This document shows positions 45,678-52,815 of a stretch of DNA of 64,000 bases, one piece after another. A program made the translations under genes and the position numbers. Every line of letters begins with the position of its first letter. Position 1 is the first letter of the stretch. The notes beneath the pieces were generated by a model that searched no databases, was not told where the DNA came from, and saw only the letters and a list, made by a program, of their open reading frames with translations. The stretch comes from Caryophanales bacterium (GTDB lineage Bacteria > Bacillota > Bacilli > Bacillales > Amphibacillaceae), in contig JAPFDS010000067.1 in assembly GCA_026168805.1 (NCBI GenBank), forward strand, positions 1 through 64,000, in the 5' to 3' direction.

Positions 45678-46178
45678 ATGATACAACACAAAAACATTTT
45701 AATTGCTTTTGATGGATCAGATAACGGTTTGAAAGCTCTCGAAACTGCAAAAAAACTTTCCCTAGACAACGACGCACAACTCACCGTCGTCTATGTTCAT
45801 GACAAAGCTCTTGAACATCCGGTGAACGTTGGAACAACACCGGCGGGAGAGGAATATATGTACCAACAATTTACGGTAGCTGGCACCATAACGAAAAATA
45901 CATTTCCAGACCACCAGCATACCGTCATTGTGCAAGAAGAAATGCCACAACGAGTGATGGCAACAGCCCAGGCAAAACTGGCTGAAGTCCCAAATGTACA
46001 CTATGAAAACCTTGTTGGTAAACCAGCTACAGAAATTGTCGATTATGCAAACAATAATGACACAGACGTAATCGTCATTGGACACCGGGGAATTGGTGCT
46101 CTGAAGAAAATGCTAAAAGGAAGCGTCAGCGAGAAAGTAACGGATGAAGCAAATTGCTCCGTCTTTGTCGTCAAGTAA
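45678..46178 (+). CDS. UspA-family universal stress protein
   Basis: This protein of 166 aa has a single Usp domain with the N-terminal ILIAFDGSDNGLKAL and the ATP-binding G-2x-G-9x-G(S/T) motif GHRGIGALKKMLKGSVS (~141-157). It probably binds ATP and acts under stress. The ATG follows AGGAGAGTG. Its own terminator lies close behind, so it is monocistronic. Confidence 0.92.
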   Translation: MIQHKNILIAFDGSDNGLKALETAKKLSLDNDAQLTVVYVHDKALEHPVNVGTTPAGEEYMYQQFTVAGTITKNTFPDHQHTVIVQEEMPQRVMATAQAKLAEVPNVHYENLVGKPATEIVDYANNNDTDVIVIGHRGIGALKKMLKGSVSEKVTDEANCSVFVVK

Positions 46179-46193
46179 ATATATACATGTACG

Positions 46194-46227
46194 AAAAACG
46201 GACCTACCTCGCGTACGTCCGTTTTTT
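46194..46227 (+). terminator. Terminator of the UspA gene
   Basis: AAAAACGGAC and GTCCGTTTTTT pair as a hairpin with a strong U-run. Confidence 0.8.
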
Positions 46228-46239
46228 ATTGGGTTAGGG

Positions 46240-46357
46240 CCGGGATTACGAGGAACCTTGATCTTACGGGAACTATGAGCAAGGATAGCCCCGCGATTTT
46301 GGTGGGCGTCAATTATCCAGGCACTATCTTTCAGGTTAGTGCCTCAATCATACGAAA
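46240..46357. repeat. Degenerate copies of the 51-bp hairpin repeat
   Basis: Two diverged units resemble the array beside jetC. The first carries CGAGGAAC and AAGGATAG followed by CCGCGATTT. The second contains AGGCACTA...TAGTGCCTCAAT, the same inverted arms and 3' flank. They lie between the UspA terminator and the FMN reductase gene. An open frame running through them into the reductase is only an upstream extension. Confidence 0.6.
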
Positions 46358-46460
46358 ACTTCACGGATCCAAAGATAGAATCGTTGAATTAACTCGAAAA
46401 TATGCGCATACTGAAAGAGAAGCATACTTTACAATACATCCTTTCAGGAGTGATTTATAT

Positions 46461-47012
46461 ATGGGAGAAAAAACAGTCAAAATTGTCGCAGTTGCTGGGG
46501 AGTTAACTGGCTGGAAAACAACGGTTATTTTACATGATTTACTGGAAGAAGCAAAAAAGCTTGATCCACAGGTGCAAACAGAACTGATTGAAATGAAAGA
46601 GTACGACGTTGAATTTGCTCGTGGATTCCCTCTTTCTTACTACAATGACGATACATGGGAAGTTGTTAGTAAAATATCAGCCGCTGATATTGTCGTTTTC
46701 GGATCGCCTATTTACCAAGCTTCCATGACCGGCGCTCTAAAAAACTTACTCGATCATTTTCCGACAGACGCACTGAAACGAAAAGTGACTGGAATTATTA
46801 CCACTGGGGCGGTTGAAAAGCATTTTCTCGTCAGTGAATATCAAATAAAACCGATTTTGTCTTATTTAAAGGGACTCATCCCAACAAGAAATGTATTTGT
46901 GCACAACGATTCATTTAACGAAATAAATGATCTCATCGACGATAGCGTCATTCCACGCTTATCAAAAATGGCAGAAGAAATGCTGCAACTGCAGAAAACA
47001 TATCAACAATAA
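46461..47012 (+). CDS. NADPH-dependent FMN reductase (flavodoxin-like)
   Basis: The protein has 183 aa from the ATG at 46461 (CAGGAGTG upstream); an in-frame start at 46275 would translate repeat DNA and is rejected. Flavodoxin-fold signs are the N-terminal VKIVAVAGELTGWKT phosphate loop, FGSPIYQASMTGALKNLLD and the TTGAVEKHF segment. It probably reduces FMN for flavin-dependent enzymes such as SsuE-type systems; a partner monooxygenase is not adjacent. Confidence 0.85.
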   Translation: MGEKTVKIVAVAGELTGWKTTVILHDLLEEAKKLDPQVQTELIEMKEYDVEFARGFPLSYYNDDTWEVVSKISAADIVVFGSPIYQASMTGALKNLLDHFPTDALKRKVTGIITTGAVEKHFLVSEYQIKPILSYLKGLIPTRNVFVHNDSFNEINDLIDDSVIPRLSKMAEEMLQLQKTYQQ

Positions 47013-47014
47013 TC

Positions 47015-47049
47015 AAAAAAGCTTACTCAAAGTAGAGTAAGCTTTTTTT
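47015..47049 (+). terminator. Terminator of the FMN reductase gene
   Basis: AAAAAAGCTTACTC / GAGTAAGCTTTTTT, perfect 14-bp arms with a 6-base loop. The symmetry allows use in both directions. Confidence 0.85.
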
Positions 47050-47081
47050 ACAGCGCATGTTCATTATATAAAGTGGATCTA

Positions 47082-47342
47082 CTATTCTTTATCTTTCTTT
47101 TTTTCATCGGTTGGTGAGACTGAAAAATTATCGATCGTTTCTTCTTGTTCAAAGTTCTTGTTCGCTCCAAGGCCACCCTCATCAATCATTTTTGCTTTTT
47201 CTTGATCATCAGATGGTGTTTTCACAACATTATAGTACTTATCTGCACCTAAACCGCCTTCTTCAATCATCTCTGAAATTTCTTCCGTGCGCATTTCATC
47301 TGATTTATCTACGACAATATCTTTACGTTTAAACTCTGACAT
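47082..47342 (-). CDS. Small hydrophilic protein with two EGGLGA repeats
   Basis: This protein of 86 aa has two copies of MIxEGGLGAxKxx (residues ~25-37 and 52-64), joined by charged, probably disordered segments. It is acidic and has no signal peptide. The ATG follows GGGAGGGACGAGAA. I recall similar short Bacillus proteins without known function. Confidence 0.7.
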   Translation of the reverse strand: MSEFKRKDIVVDKSDEMRTEEISEMIEEGGLGADKYYNVVKTPSDDQEKAKMIDEGGLGANKNFEQEETIDNFSVSPTDEKKKDKE

Positions 47343-47457
47343 TTCTCGTCCCTCCCACTCAATTAATCATCTTTACATCTTATATTCTATTATAACAGAT
47401 GATTCAGTTAATATGCACATATTTCGTTTGAATACTTTTCCCCCTTGCCGAATACTA

Positions 47458-48402
47458 CTATTCGTCTCTGGACCAGGAAGGTAATTGTTTCACAATTTCG
47501 TAGATTCCCGGCTTTTGGGCGTACCCTAACTTTTCATTGACAGCTAGCATTGGAGCATTGGTTGAATCATTATGAGTTCGAATCCCACTTGCACCATGTG
47601 CGAGAGCATATTCAATGGCCTTTACTTTTAAAGCAGAAGCAATCCCTTTTCCGCGGTACGCTCGAGCCACCCCTGTCATCGAATTATAATATGTATCGTC
47701 ATTTTCATTCACAATCATGGATAATCCAACCCACGTATCCCCGTCGACCGCAAGAATAAATCCTTCTTGATCAACGTCCTTCATCCGTGTGATGAGCGTG
47801 TCATTCTCTGGACGAGAGATACGTTCCATTCCCGGAACATCAAGCGTAAGCTCCCACCACAAATCCCAAAACCGCTCTTCTTCATGTTGGAATGCAGCTA
47901 GATTTGTAAATTCAATGCCTGCTGTTTGAAGACGATCAAATAACGCATCATATGCTTGGATATCAAATGACGTTACATCCAAGAATGCACTACGTGAATG
48001 GCTTTTCGTTTCAAATCCTCGATCTTTTGCCCAAGCAATATCCTTTGCATGTACTTCGGGGATAACCATTCGTAGCGCTTTTGTATCATCTTCGTGCGCA
48101 ACTTGTTCCACTTCCTCCAACATCCAGTCTCCAATCCCTTCGTTTTCCCATTCCTTTGCAACGTTCAGAGACACTTCCGCATATCCTGCTGGCAGAATTG
48201 GATCCCACGGGCCTGAAACATATGCCGCATGACCAACAAGCGTACCTTCAGAAGTTACCACACCAACATTTGTCAAAAAGGTATCCTCCATGCACTTTTG
48301 CTCATTCCACTCAAGCACTTCTTTACTAGGAAGCTCTGCGTAGCGTTCTTCAACAGATTCATAATAATTACTTGAGTCGATATATACTAAGTGTAAATCC
48401 AT
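47458..48402 (-). CDS. Protein with two GNAT acetyltransferase domains
   Basis: The protein has 314 aa from the ATG at 48402, with AAGGGG 8 bases upstream; earlier in-frame ATGs overlap the ribosome site. Two GNAT repeats are seen: residues ~30-140 (EGIGDWMLEEVEQ) and ~165-305, with the acetyl-CoA loop VARAYRGKGIASALKVKAIEYA and NDSTNAPMLAVNEKLGY in the second. The first copy looks degenerate. Substrate unknown. Confidence 0.85.
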   Translation of the reverse strand: MDLHLVYIDSSNYYESVEERYAELPSKEVLEWNEQKCMEDTFLTNVGVVTSEGTLVGHAAYVSGPWDPILPAGYAEVSLNVAKEWENEGIGDWMLEEVEQVAHEDDTKALRMVIPEVHAKDIAWAKDRGFETKSHSRSAFLDVTSFDIQAYDALFDRLQTAGIEFTNLAAFQHEEERFWDLWWELTLDVPGMERISRPENDTLITRMKDVDQEGFILAVDGDTWVGLSMIVNENDDTYYNSMTGVARAYRGKGIASALKVKAIEYALAHGASGIRTHNDSTNAPMLAVNEKLGYAQKPGIYEIVKQLPSWSRDE

Positions 48403-48467
48403 ACTCATCCCCTTCCCCATTCAAGCTTTGAAACCTCTCAAAAAATCGCCCTTCTGTTCTTCAACAC

Positions 48468-48773
48468 TTATCCCCACCACATCACAAGTACAAATAAGGA
48501 CCAAAAACTAATGACGACAGCAAAGAAAATACCAATGAAGATAACAAATAACGTTCTTCCGTCTGAAATTCCCCTTTTTACATATAAAAAAAGTGAACGA
48601 TAGATATAAATAAGATATAACAAAATGCTTACAATCGTCACAATTAATAACACCATCAGTGGATCCATCCAGCCCCATACATCACCAAAAAAGTAAGCTA
48701 TATCTTGGCCAAAAATGCCGAGCCCACTCGCGAATATAAATAATCCAACTAACACATACTTTTGCGTTTTCAT
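48468..48773 (-). CDS. Small three-helix membrane protein
   Basis: The protein has 101 aa from the ATG at 48773 with GGGGAG 7 bases upstream; a longer in-frame start at 48866 lacks a site. Three hydrophobic helices (residues ~7-25, 35-58, 73-98). No family is recognised. Confidence 0.65.
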   Translation of the reverse strand: MKTQKYVLVGLFIFASGLGIFGQDIAYFFGDVWGWMDPLMVLLIVTIVSILLYLIYIYRSLFLYVKRGISDGRTLFVIFIGIFFAVVISFWSLFVLVMWWG

Positions 48774-48967
48774 CCATTTACTCCCCGAAATATAAATTTT
48801 ATATGTATCATACACCCAATTCTCAGGAAAGCAAACATCGATTTTTAAATCCAAATGAATCGCCAAAATTGAATCTTTGAAAAACAGTTTCTTTATATGT
48901 TGCTTTCAATTATAATAAAACATAGACAGGCCTTATGATAAAAACTAATGAGAAATGAGGTGATTAT

Positions 48968-49396
48968 ATGAGTGAACAAATTTTAAAAAACATACTTGCA
49001 GAAGTACAAGGCGTTAAAACAGAAGTGCAAGGTCTTAAAGCCGATGTAGATGGGCTTAAAACAGAAGTAACAGGACTTAAAACAGAAGTAACAGGACTGA
49101 AAACAGAAGTAGCAGGAATTAAAACAGAAGTACAAGATTTAAAATCCGAAATGAATAGCCGATTCGATACGTTAGAAACAAGAATGGGCAATATGGAATC
49201 TCGAATGGATAAAATGGAATCTCGAATGGATTCAATGGAACCAAAAGTAGACACGATTCAAAGCCATGCTGCAAGCAACTCAGAACAATTAAATACAATT
49301 GCACATGCACAAAACAAACAAGGAAAAGTACTAGAATCTTTGTCTCTTCGCTCTTTAGAACAGGAAGCAGATATACGTGTATTACAGCGAGTTTAA
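48968..49396 (+). CDS. Coiled-coil protein with near-identical heptad repeats
   Basis: This protein of 142 aa has, at residues ~13-58, seven-residue repeats of the form GLKTEVT, encoded by almost identical 21-base DNA repeats, then MESRMDKMESRMDSME (11- and 7-residue repeats), and a short C-terminal helical part. The DNA repetition suggests recent expansion and possible length variation. It is likely a soluble coiled-coil oligomer. The ATG follows GAGGTGATTAT. Function unknown. Confidence 0.75.
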   Translation: MSEQILKNILAEVQGVKTEVQGLKADVDGLKTEVTGLKTEVTGLKTEVAGIKTEVQDLKSEMNSRFDTLETRMGNMESRMDKMESRMDSMEPKVDTIQSHAASNSEQLNTIAHAQNKQGKVLESLSLRSLEQEADIRVLQRV

Positions 49397-49491
49397 TAAA
49401 GACATTCCTTCATAATACTTTATTAAATTTGTATCCCCGTTTTTGGACGTCCCGCATTTTATATAAATCATAAAGCATTTTTAAACACTCT

Positions 49492-49527
49492 TGAGCCCCT
49501 ATTCCCAAAATAGGGCTCTTTTTTTCA
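49492..49527 (+). terminator. Terminator of the coiled-coil gene
   Basis: GAGCCCCTATT pairs with AATAGGGCTC (one bulged C), followed by TTTTTTTC. Confidence 0.75.
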
Positions 49528-49625
49528 TGTAAATGTAAAGTTTTATTGACATTATTTTCGCACCTATGATACGCTTATACTAATAAATATGTAAAGTTAA
49601 CTTGTCTTTCAGATCGAGGTGGCCC

Positions 49626-49835
49626 ATGAAAAATTTAGTACGTGAATATAGAAAAAAAGAACATCTAACACAACAAGTATTAGCACAAAAAATGGACGTT
49701 TCCCGCCAAACAATTGTAGCCATTGAAAACGGGAAATTTAATCCTTCTTTAACATTGGCCTTCAAACTAGCCGGAGAGTTTAATTGCTCTATTGAAGATT
49801 TATTTTTATTTGAAGATGGAGGTGCAAGAAATTGA
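49626..49835 (+). CDS. Xre-type transcriptional regulator (YgzD-like)
   Basis: This DNA-binding protein has 69 aa from the ATG at 49626 (GAGGTGGCCC upstream). The helix-turn-helix is LTQQVLAQKMDVSRQTIVAIENGK, followed by FNPSLTLAFKLAGEFNCSIEDLF, typical of the small Cro/CI-like regulators of Bacillus that pair with a membrane protein gene. Its stop overlaps the next start. Confidence 0.9.
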   Translation: MKNLVREYRKKEHLTQQVLAQKMDVSRQTIVAIENGKFNPSLTLAFKLAGEFNCSIEDLFLFEDGGARN

Positions 49836-50119
49836 AAATATTTAGCTTTATAATGCTACTTGTGATGTTTATAAGTTTTTGGATTAGCGGACGTTTCCGT
49901 AAGAAAAAAGGCTATGATGAAGTATATGAACGCCATTCACAAAAAGCACATTCATATGCATGGTACGCAACACTGGCAACCATCTTATTCCTGTTTTGGT
50001 TAACAGGATTTACAGATGTTAGTCTCAGCACCGCCCCTTTATTAGGCATTCTCATGTTTGTCCATATTGGGAGTTGGGGGATTTCACTCATTGTTTTGAT
50101 GATGTATACGTATAGTTAA
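49832..50119 (+). CDS. Small membrane protein coupled to the Xre gene
   Basis: This protein of 95 aa starts with TTG overlapping the upstream stop (TTGA), with GGAGGTGC 8 bases before. Three hydrophobic helices (residues ~3-18, 44-60, 69-92) with a basic segment RFRKKKGYDEVYERHSQKAHSY between the first two. Xre/membrane pairs of this kind are common in Firmicutes; the membrane partner may sense the signal, but this is inference. Confidence 0.7.
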   Translation: MKIFSFIMLLVMFISFWISGRFRKKKGYDEVYERHSQKAHSYAWYATLATILFLFWLTGFTDVSLSTAPLLGILMFVHIGSWGISLIVLMMYTYS

Positions 50120-50163
50120 AGGTTGGGTTCTAGCTAGTCGTTTTAAATAGGCACACACGACAA

Positions 50164-50200
50164 AACCCACCTTCTTAGAATTTTTCTAATCAGGTGGGTT
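50164..50200 (-). terminator. Terminator of the truncated haemoglobin gene
   Basis: AACCCACCT pairs with AGGTGGGTT around an 18-base loop; TTTTGTCG follows on the minus strand. It may also serve the convergent membrane-protein gene. Confidence 0.6.
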
Positions 50201-50203
50201 CGA

Positions 50204-50605
50204 TTATTCATTTTCCTTTGTTGGTGTTTCCTCTGTATTTACCATGCGAAACGCTGGCACCGCCAACCGGCTCATAATATCCTTAAACAACGCACCTTCT
50301 ATCCCCGCCTCCGTGAGCGCTGTCTGCATACAGCCCAACCAAGCATCTCGACGTGCGGGCGTAATTTCAAACGGTTGATGACGAACAGGTAACATGGGAC
50401 GTCCACGTTCTTTCGAGTAGATCGGTGGTCCACCGAAAAACTGGGTCAAAAATAGTCGCTGCTTCCGTGCCGATTCCTCGAGATCGTCTGGAAAGATCGG
50501 GAGTAGCGTTTCGTTCGCGCCGATATGTTTATATAAAGAATCAACGATTGTATCAATTGTCGGCTGCCCGCCAATTGTTTCATAAAGGGTATTTATTTTA
50601 GTCAT
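50204..50605 (-). CDS. Group II truncated haemoglobin
   Basis: This haem protein of 133 aa shows LYETIGGQPTIDTIVD, FPDD, FLTQFFGGPPIYSKERGRPML, the proximal His in RHQPF and AWLGCMQ with the conserved Trp at G8. These mark trHbO proteins (YjbI-like), which bind oxygen or peroxide and may help against oxidative or nitrosative stress. The ATG follows AGAAGGTGACC. Confidence 0.92.
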   Translation of the reverse strand: MTKINTLYETIGGQPTIDTIVDSLYKHIGANETLLPIFPDDLEESARKQRLFLTQFFGGPPIYSKERGRPMLPVRHQPFEITPARRDAWLGCMQTALTEAGIEGALFKDIMSRLAVPAFRMVNTEETPTKENE

Positions 50606-50744
50606 TTCTGGTCACCTTCTTTTATGAGATGTCATTCTCATTATACCACGCTAGTGATGTTTTTTCAGGCATAGAAATAGGTATACCCTTCTCTTTTTGT
50701 TAAAATAGATAGAAAGCAGACCATCTGATAAAGGAGGGATTTCG

Positions 50745-51866
50745 ATGAAGCGTAGTTTATATATCGGTAGCTTTTTCATAATACTACTGGCTCTCGTTGC
50801 CTGTTCACCTAATAAAGAAGAAACGAGCAATGCTCCAAACGTCAATTCCCCAAACGAAGAAGTGGAAAAATCAGGACCAAATGCAGCTCCTGAAATTGAC
50901 TATTCCAATAGTGATCTGGAGAAAATATATTTCGCAGGTGGTTGTTTTTGGGGAGTGGATGAATACTTTGACCGGATTTACGGAGTTGCCGAGGTAACAT
51001 CAGGATATGCCAATGGCTCCGGTGGCAAACCAACCTATGAAGAGGTTATTTATGAAGATAGAGGTTTCGCGGAGGCAGTAGAAGTCTCTTATGACCCTGA
51101 GCGTGTTTCTTTGGAGGAGCTTACAGACTACTATTTTGATGTGATCGACCCAACAACATTGAACAAACAAGGAAATGATAAAGGAGAGCAATACCGTACG
51201 GGTATTTATTATATAGACGATACAGACAAAACCGTTATTGACAAACAAGTCGAGCAAGAACAAAAAAGCTATGACGACCCTATCGTGACCGAAGTATTAC
51301 CATTAGAAAATTATTATCTCGCCGAAGAAGAACATCAGGACTATATGAAAAAGAATCCAGACGGTTATTGTCATATCGATTTAAATGTCCTCCTTGATGT
51401 CGAGATACATCCAGAAGATTACGAACGTCCGAGTGATGCTGAACTTAAAGAAACACTCACTGAAAAGGAATACGAAATTGCTGTACATGACGGTACGGAG
51501 AAATCGTTCACCAATGAATACTGGGACTTTTTCGAGCCAGGGCTTTATGTCGATATTACTACCGGAGAACCCCTATTTTCCAGTGCGGATAAATACGACT
51601 CGGATTGTGGTTGGCCAAGTTTTACCAAACCCATTGACCCAGATGTTGTCACCTATCACGACGATACAAGCTACAGCATGGAACGCAACGAAGTCAGGAG
51701 CCGAGCTGGGGACATTCATCTTGGCCATGTATTTGATGACGGGCCAAAAGAGTACGGTGGAAAACGCTACTGCATCAATAGTGGTGCACTCATGTTTATT
51801 CCATTAGAAGATATGAAAGATGAAGGGTATGGAGATTTTGTAAATATCGTGGTTAATGGAAATTAA
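50745..51866 (+). CDS. msrAB: Lipid-anchored MsrA-MsrB methionine sulfoxide reductase fusion
   Basis: This protein of 373 aa has a lipobox LALVAC (Cys20), an MsrA domain with GGCFWG (catalytic Cys67) and an MsrB domain with [21 protein letters not shown] and catalytic Cys343 in [11 protein letters not shown]. It repairs oxidised methionine of exported proteins. The zinc-binding CxxC pairs of many MsrB domains are absent. Fused, exported MsrAB is known, e.g. PilB of Neisseria and pneumococcal MsrAB2, but most Bacillus enzymes are separate and cytosolic. AAAGGAGGG precedes the ATG. Confidence 0.92.
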   Translation: MKRSLYIGSFFIILLALVACSPNKEETSNAPNVNSPNEEVEKSGPNAAPEIDYSNSDLEKIYFAGGCFWGVDEYFDRIYGVAEVTSGYANGSGGKPTYEEVIYEDRGFAEAVEVSYDPERVSLEELTDYYFDVIDPTTLNKQGNDKGEQYRTGIYYIDDTDKTVIDKQVEQEQKSYDDPIVTEVLPLENYYLAEEEHQDYMKKNPDGYCHIDLNVLLDVEIHPEDYERPSDAELKETLTEKEYEIAVHDGTEKSFTNEYWDFFEPGLYVDITTGEPLFSSADKYDSDCGWPSFTKPIDPDVVTYHDDTSYSMERNEVRSRAGDIHLGHVFDDGPKEYGGKRYCINSGALMFIPLEDMKDEGYGDFVNIVVNGN

Positions 51867-51876
51867 AGAACCGACG

Positions 51877-51912
51877 AACCCAGTTCTCTTCATTCAAAAG
51901 AGTTCTGGGTTG
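51877..51912. terminator. Hairpin terminator between msrAB and the propeller gene
   Basis: AACCCAG..CTCTT pairs with AAGAG..CTGGGTT with a central 2-base mismatch. Moderate T content follows on the plus strand. Confidence 0.5.
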
Positions 51913-51963
51913 TTATGTCTACTCATCTTTTATACTATCGTCGTCACATCCACCAGTGGACAT

Positions 51964-52662
51964 TTACTCTTCTCCCTCTTCAGGCTTATCATCCGCTTCT
52001 AATATCTCTTCCGTCGGTTCAATATACACATGATGATCTTGGCTACCGATCACTAGATGATCATTCACTAACACCGGTCCTGAAGGAGACAATTTTCCTC
52101 CTAGACGTTTTTTACCTATTAAATCACCTGATTCTGGATCAAATCCGTAAACCAATCCTCTCGTATCTGAAAAATACACAACACCATCATCCGCAACTGG
52201 AGGGGCCTTATTTATATAGCCATTATATCTCCAAACTTCATCTCCACTTTCCGCGTCAAAACTGTAAAATTTTTGTGTGATGGGGCTGCCAACATATACG
52301 CGATCTTCGTACAACATGGGAGCACCAGATTTGTTATGCGGAATCATTCGCCCTTTTCCTAAAGAACTTTCCCACAAAAGATCCCCAGTTTCAAGATCAA
52401 AGGCGGATAATTCACCTGTATCATGATTTCCAACAAATATTCGGTCCTCAATGATGACAGGTGTAGATCGAACTTCATTCTTCGTTTCTATTTTATTACG
52501 CAAATTTTTCTCTAGTTGATCGTTTTCAAGAACTGGGTTGTTTGCCGAATTCTCTCGAAATTGATTCCATTCCACTTCAGCCGCCTGCACTGGGCTTGAA
52601 ATCGGATACAGAAACATCAATAAAAGTCCAAGAGTAGCAAGAACATTTCTCACATATTTCAT
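51964..52662 (-). CDS. Secreted PQQ-like beta-propeller repeat protein (short)
   Basis: This protein of 232 aa has a signal peptide with cleavage after VQA (residue ~27) and three to four PQQ-type blades with repeats AFDLETGDLLWE, SFDAESGDEVWR and GFDPESGDLIGK. The usual propeller needs seven or eight blades, so it is short and may oligomerise or be incomplete. The tail is acidic. No catalytic site is visible; a scaffold role outside the cell is likely. Confidence 0.8.
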   Translation of the reverse strand: MKYVRNVLATLGLLLMFLYPISSPVQAAEVEWNQFRENSANNPVLENDQLEKNLRNKIETKNEVRSTPVIIEDRIFVGNHDTGELSAFDLETGDLLWESSLGKGRMIPHNKSGAPMLYEDRVYVGSPITQKFYSFDAESGDEVWRYNGYINKAPPVADDGVVYFSDTRGLVYGFDPESGDLIGKKRLGGKLSPSGPVLVNDHLVIGSQDHHVYIEPTEEILEADDKPEEGEE

Positions 52663-52815
52663 GATTTTCCCCTTTCATCGAAAGCTTCTACTTTAAGTGT
52701 AATATCTATACGGAACTCTGTCCAAGTAAGTAAGGTTAAATGACATACGAAACCTATGATATGATAGAATGCATGAATACTATTAGCTGTAGGTATTGAA
52801 AGGAGTTTAATCACT

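Noticed and set aside
46275-46460. N-terminal extension of the FMN reductase frame
   Set aside because: It translates degenerate repeat DNA; the ATG at 46461 has CAGGAGTG and begins the flavodoxin fold properly.
48964-49254. Open frame antisense to the coiled-coil gene
   Set aside because: Its repeats simply mirror the 21-base DNA repeats of the gene on the plus strand.
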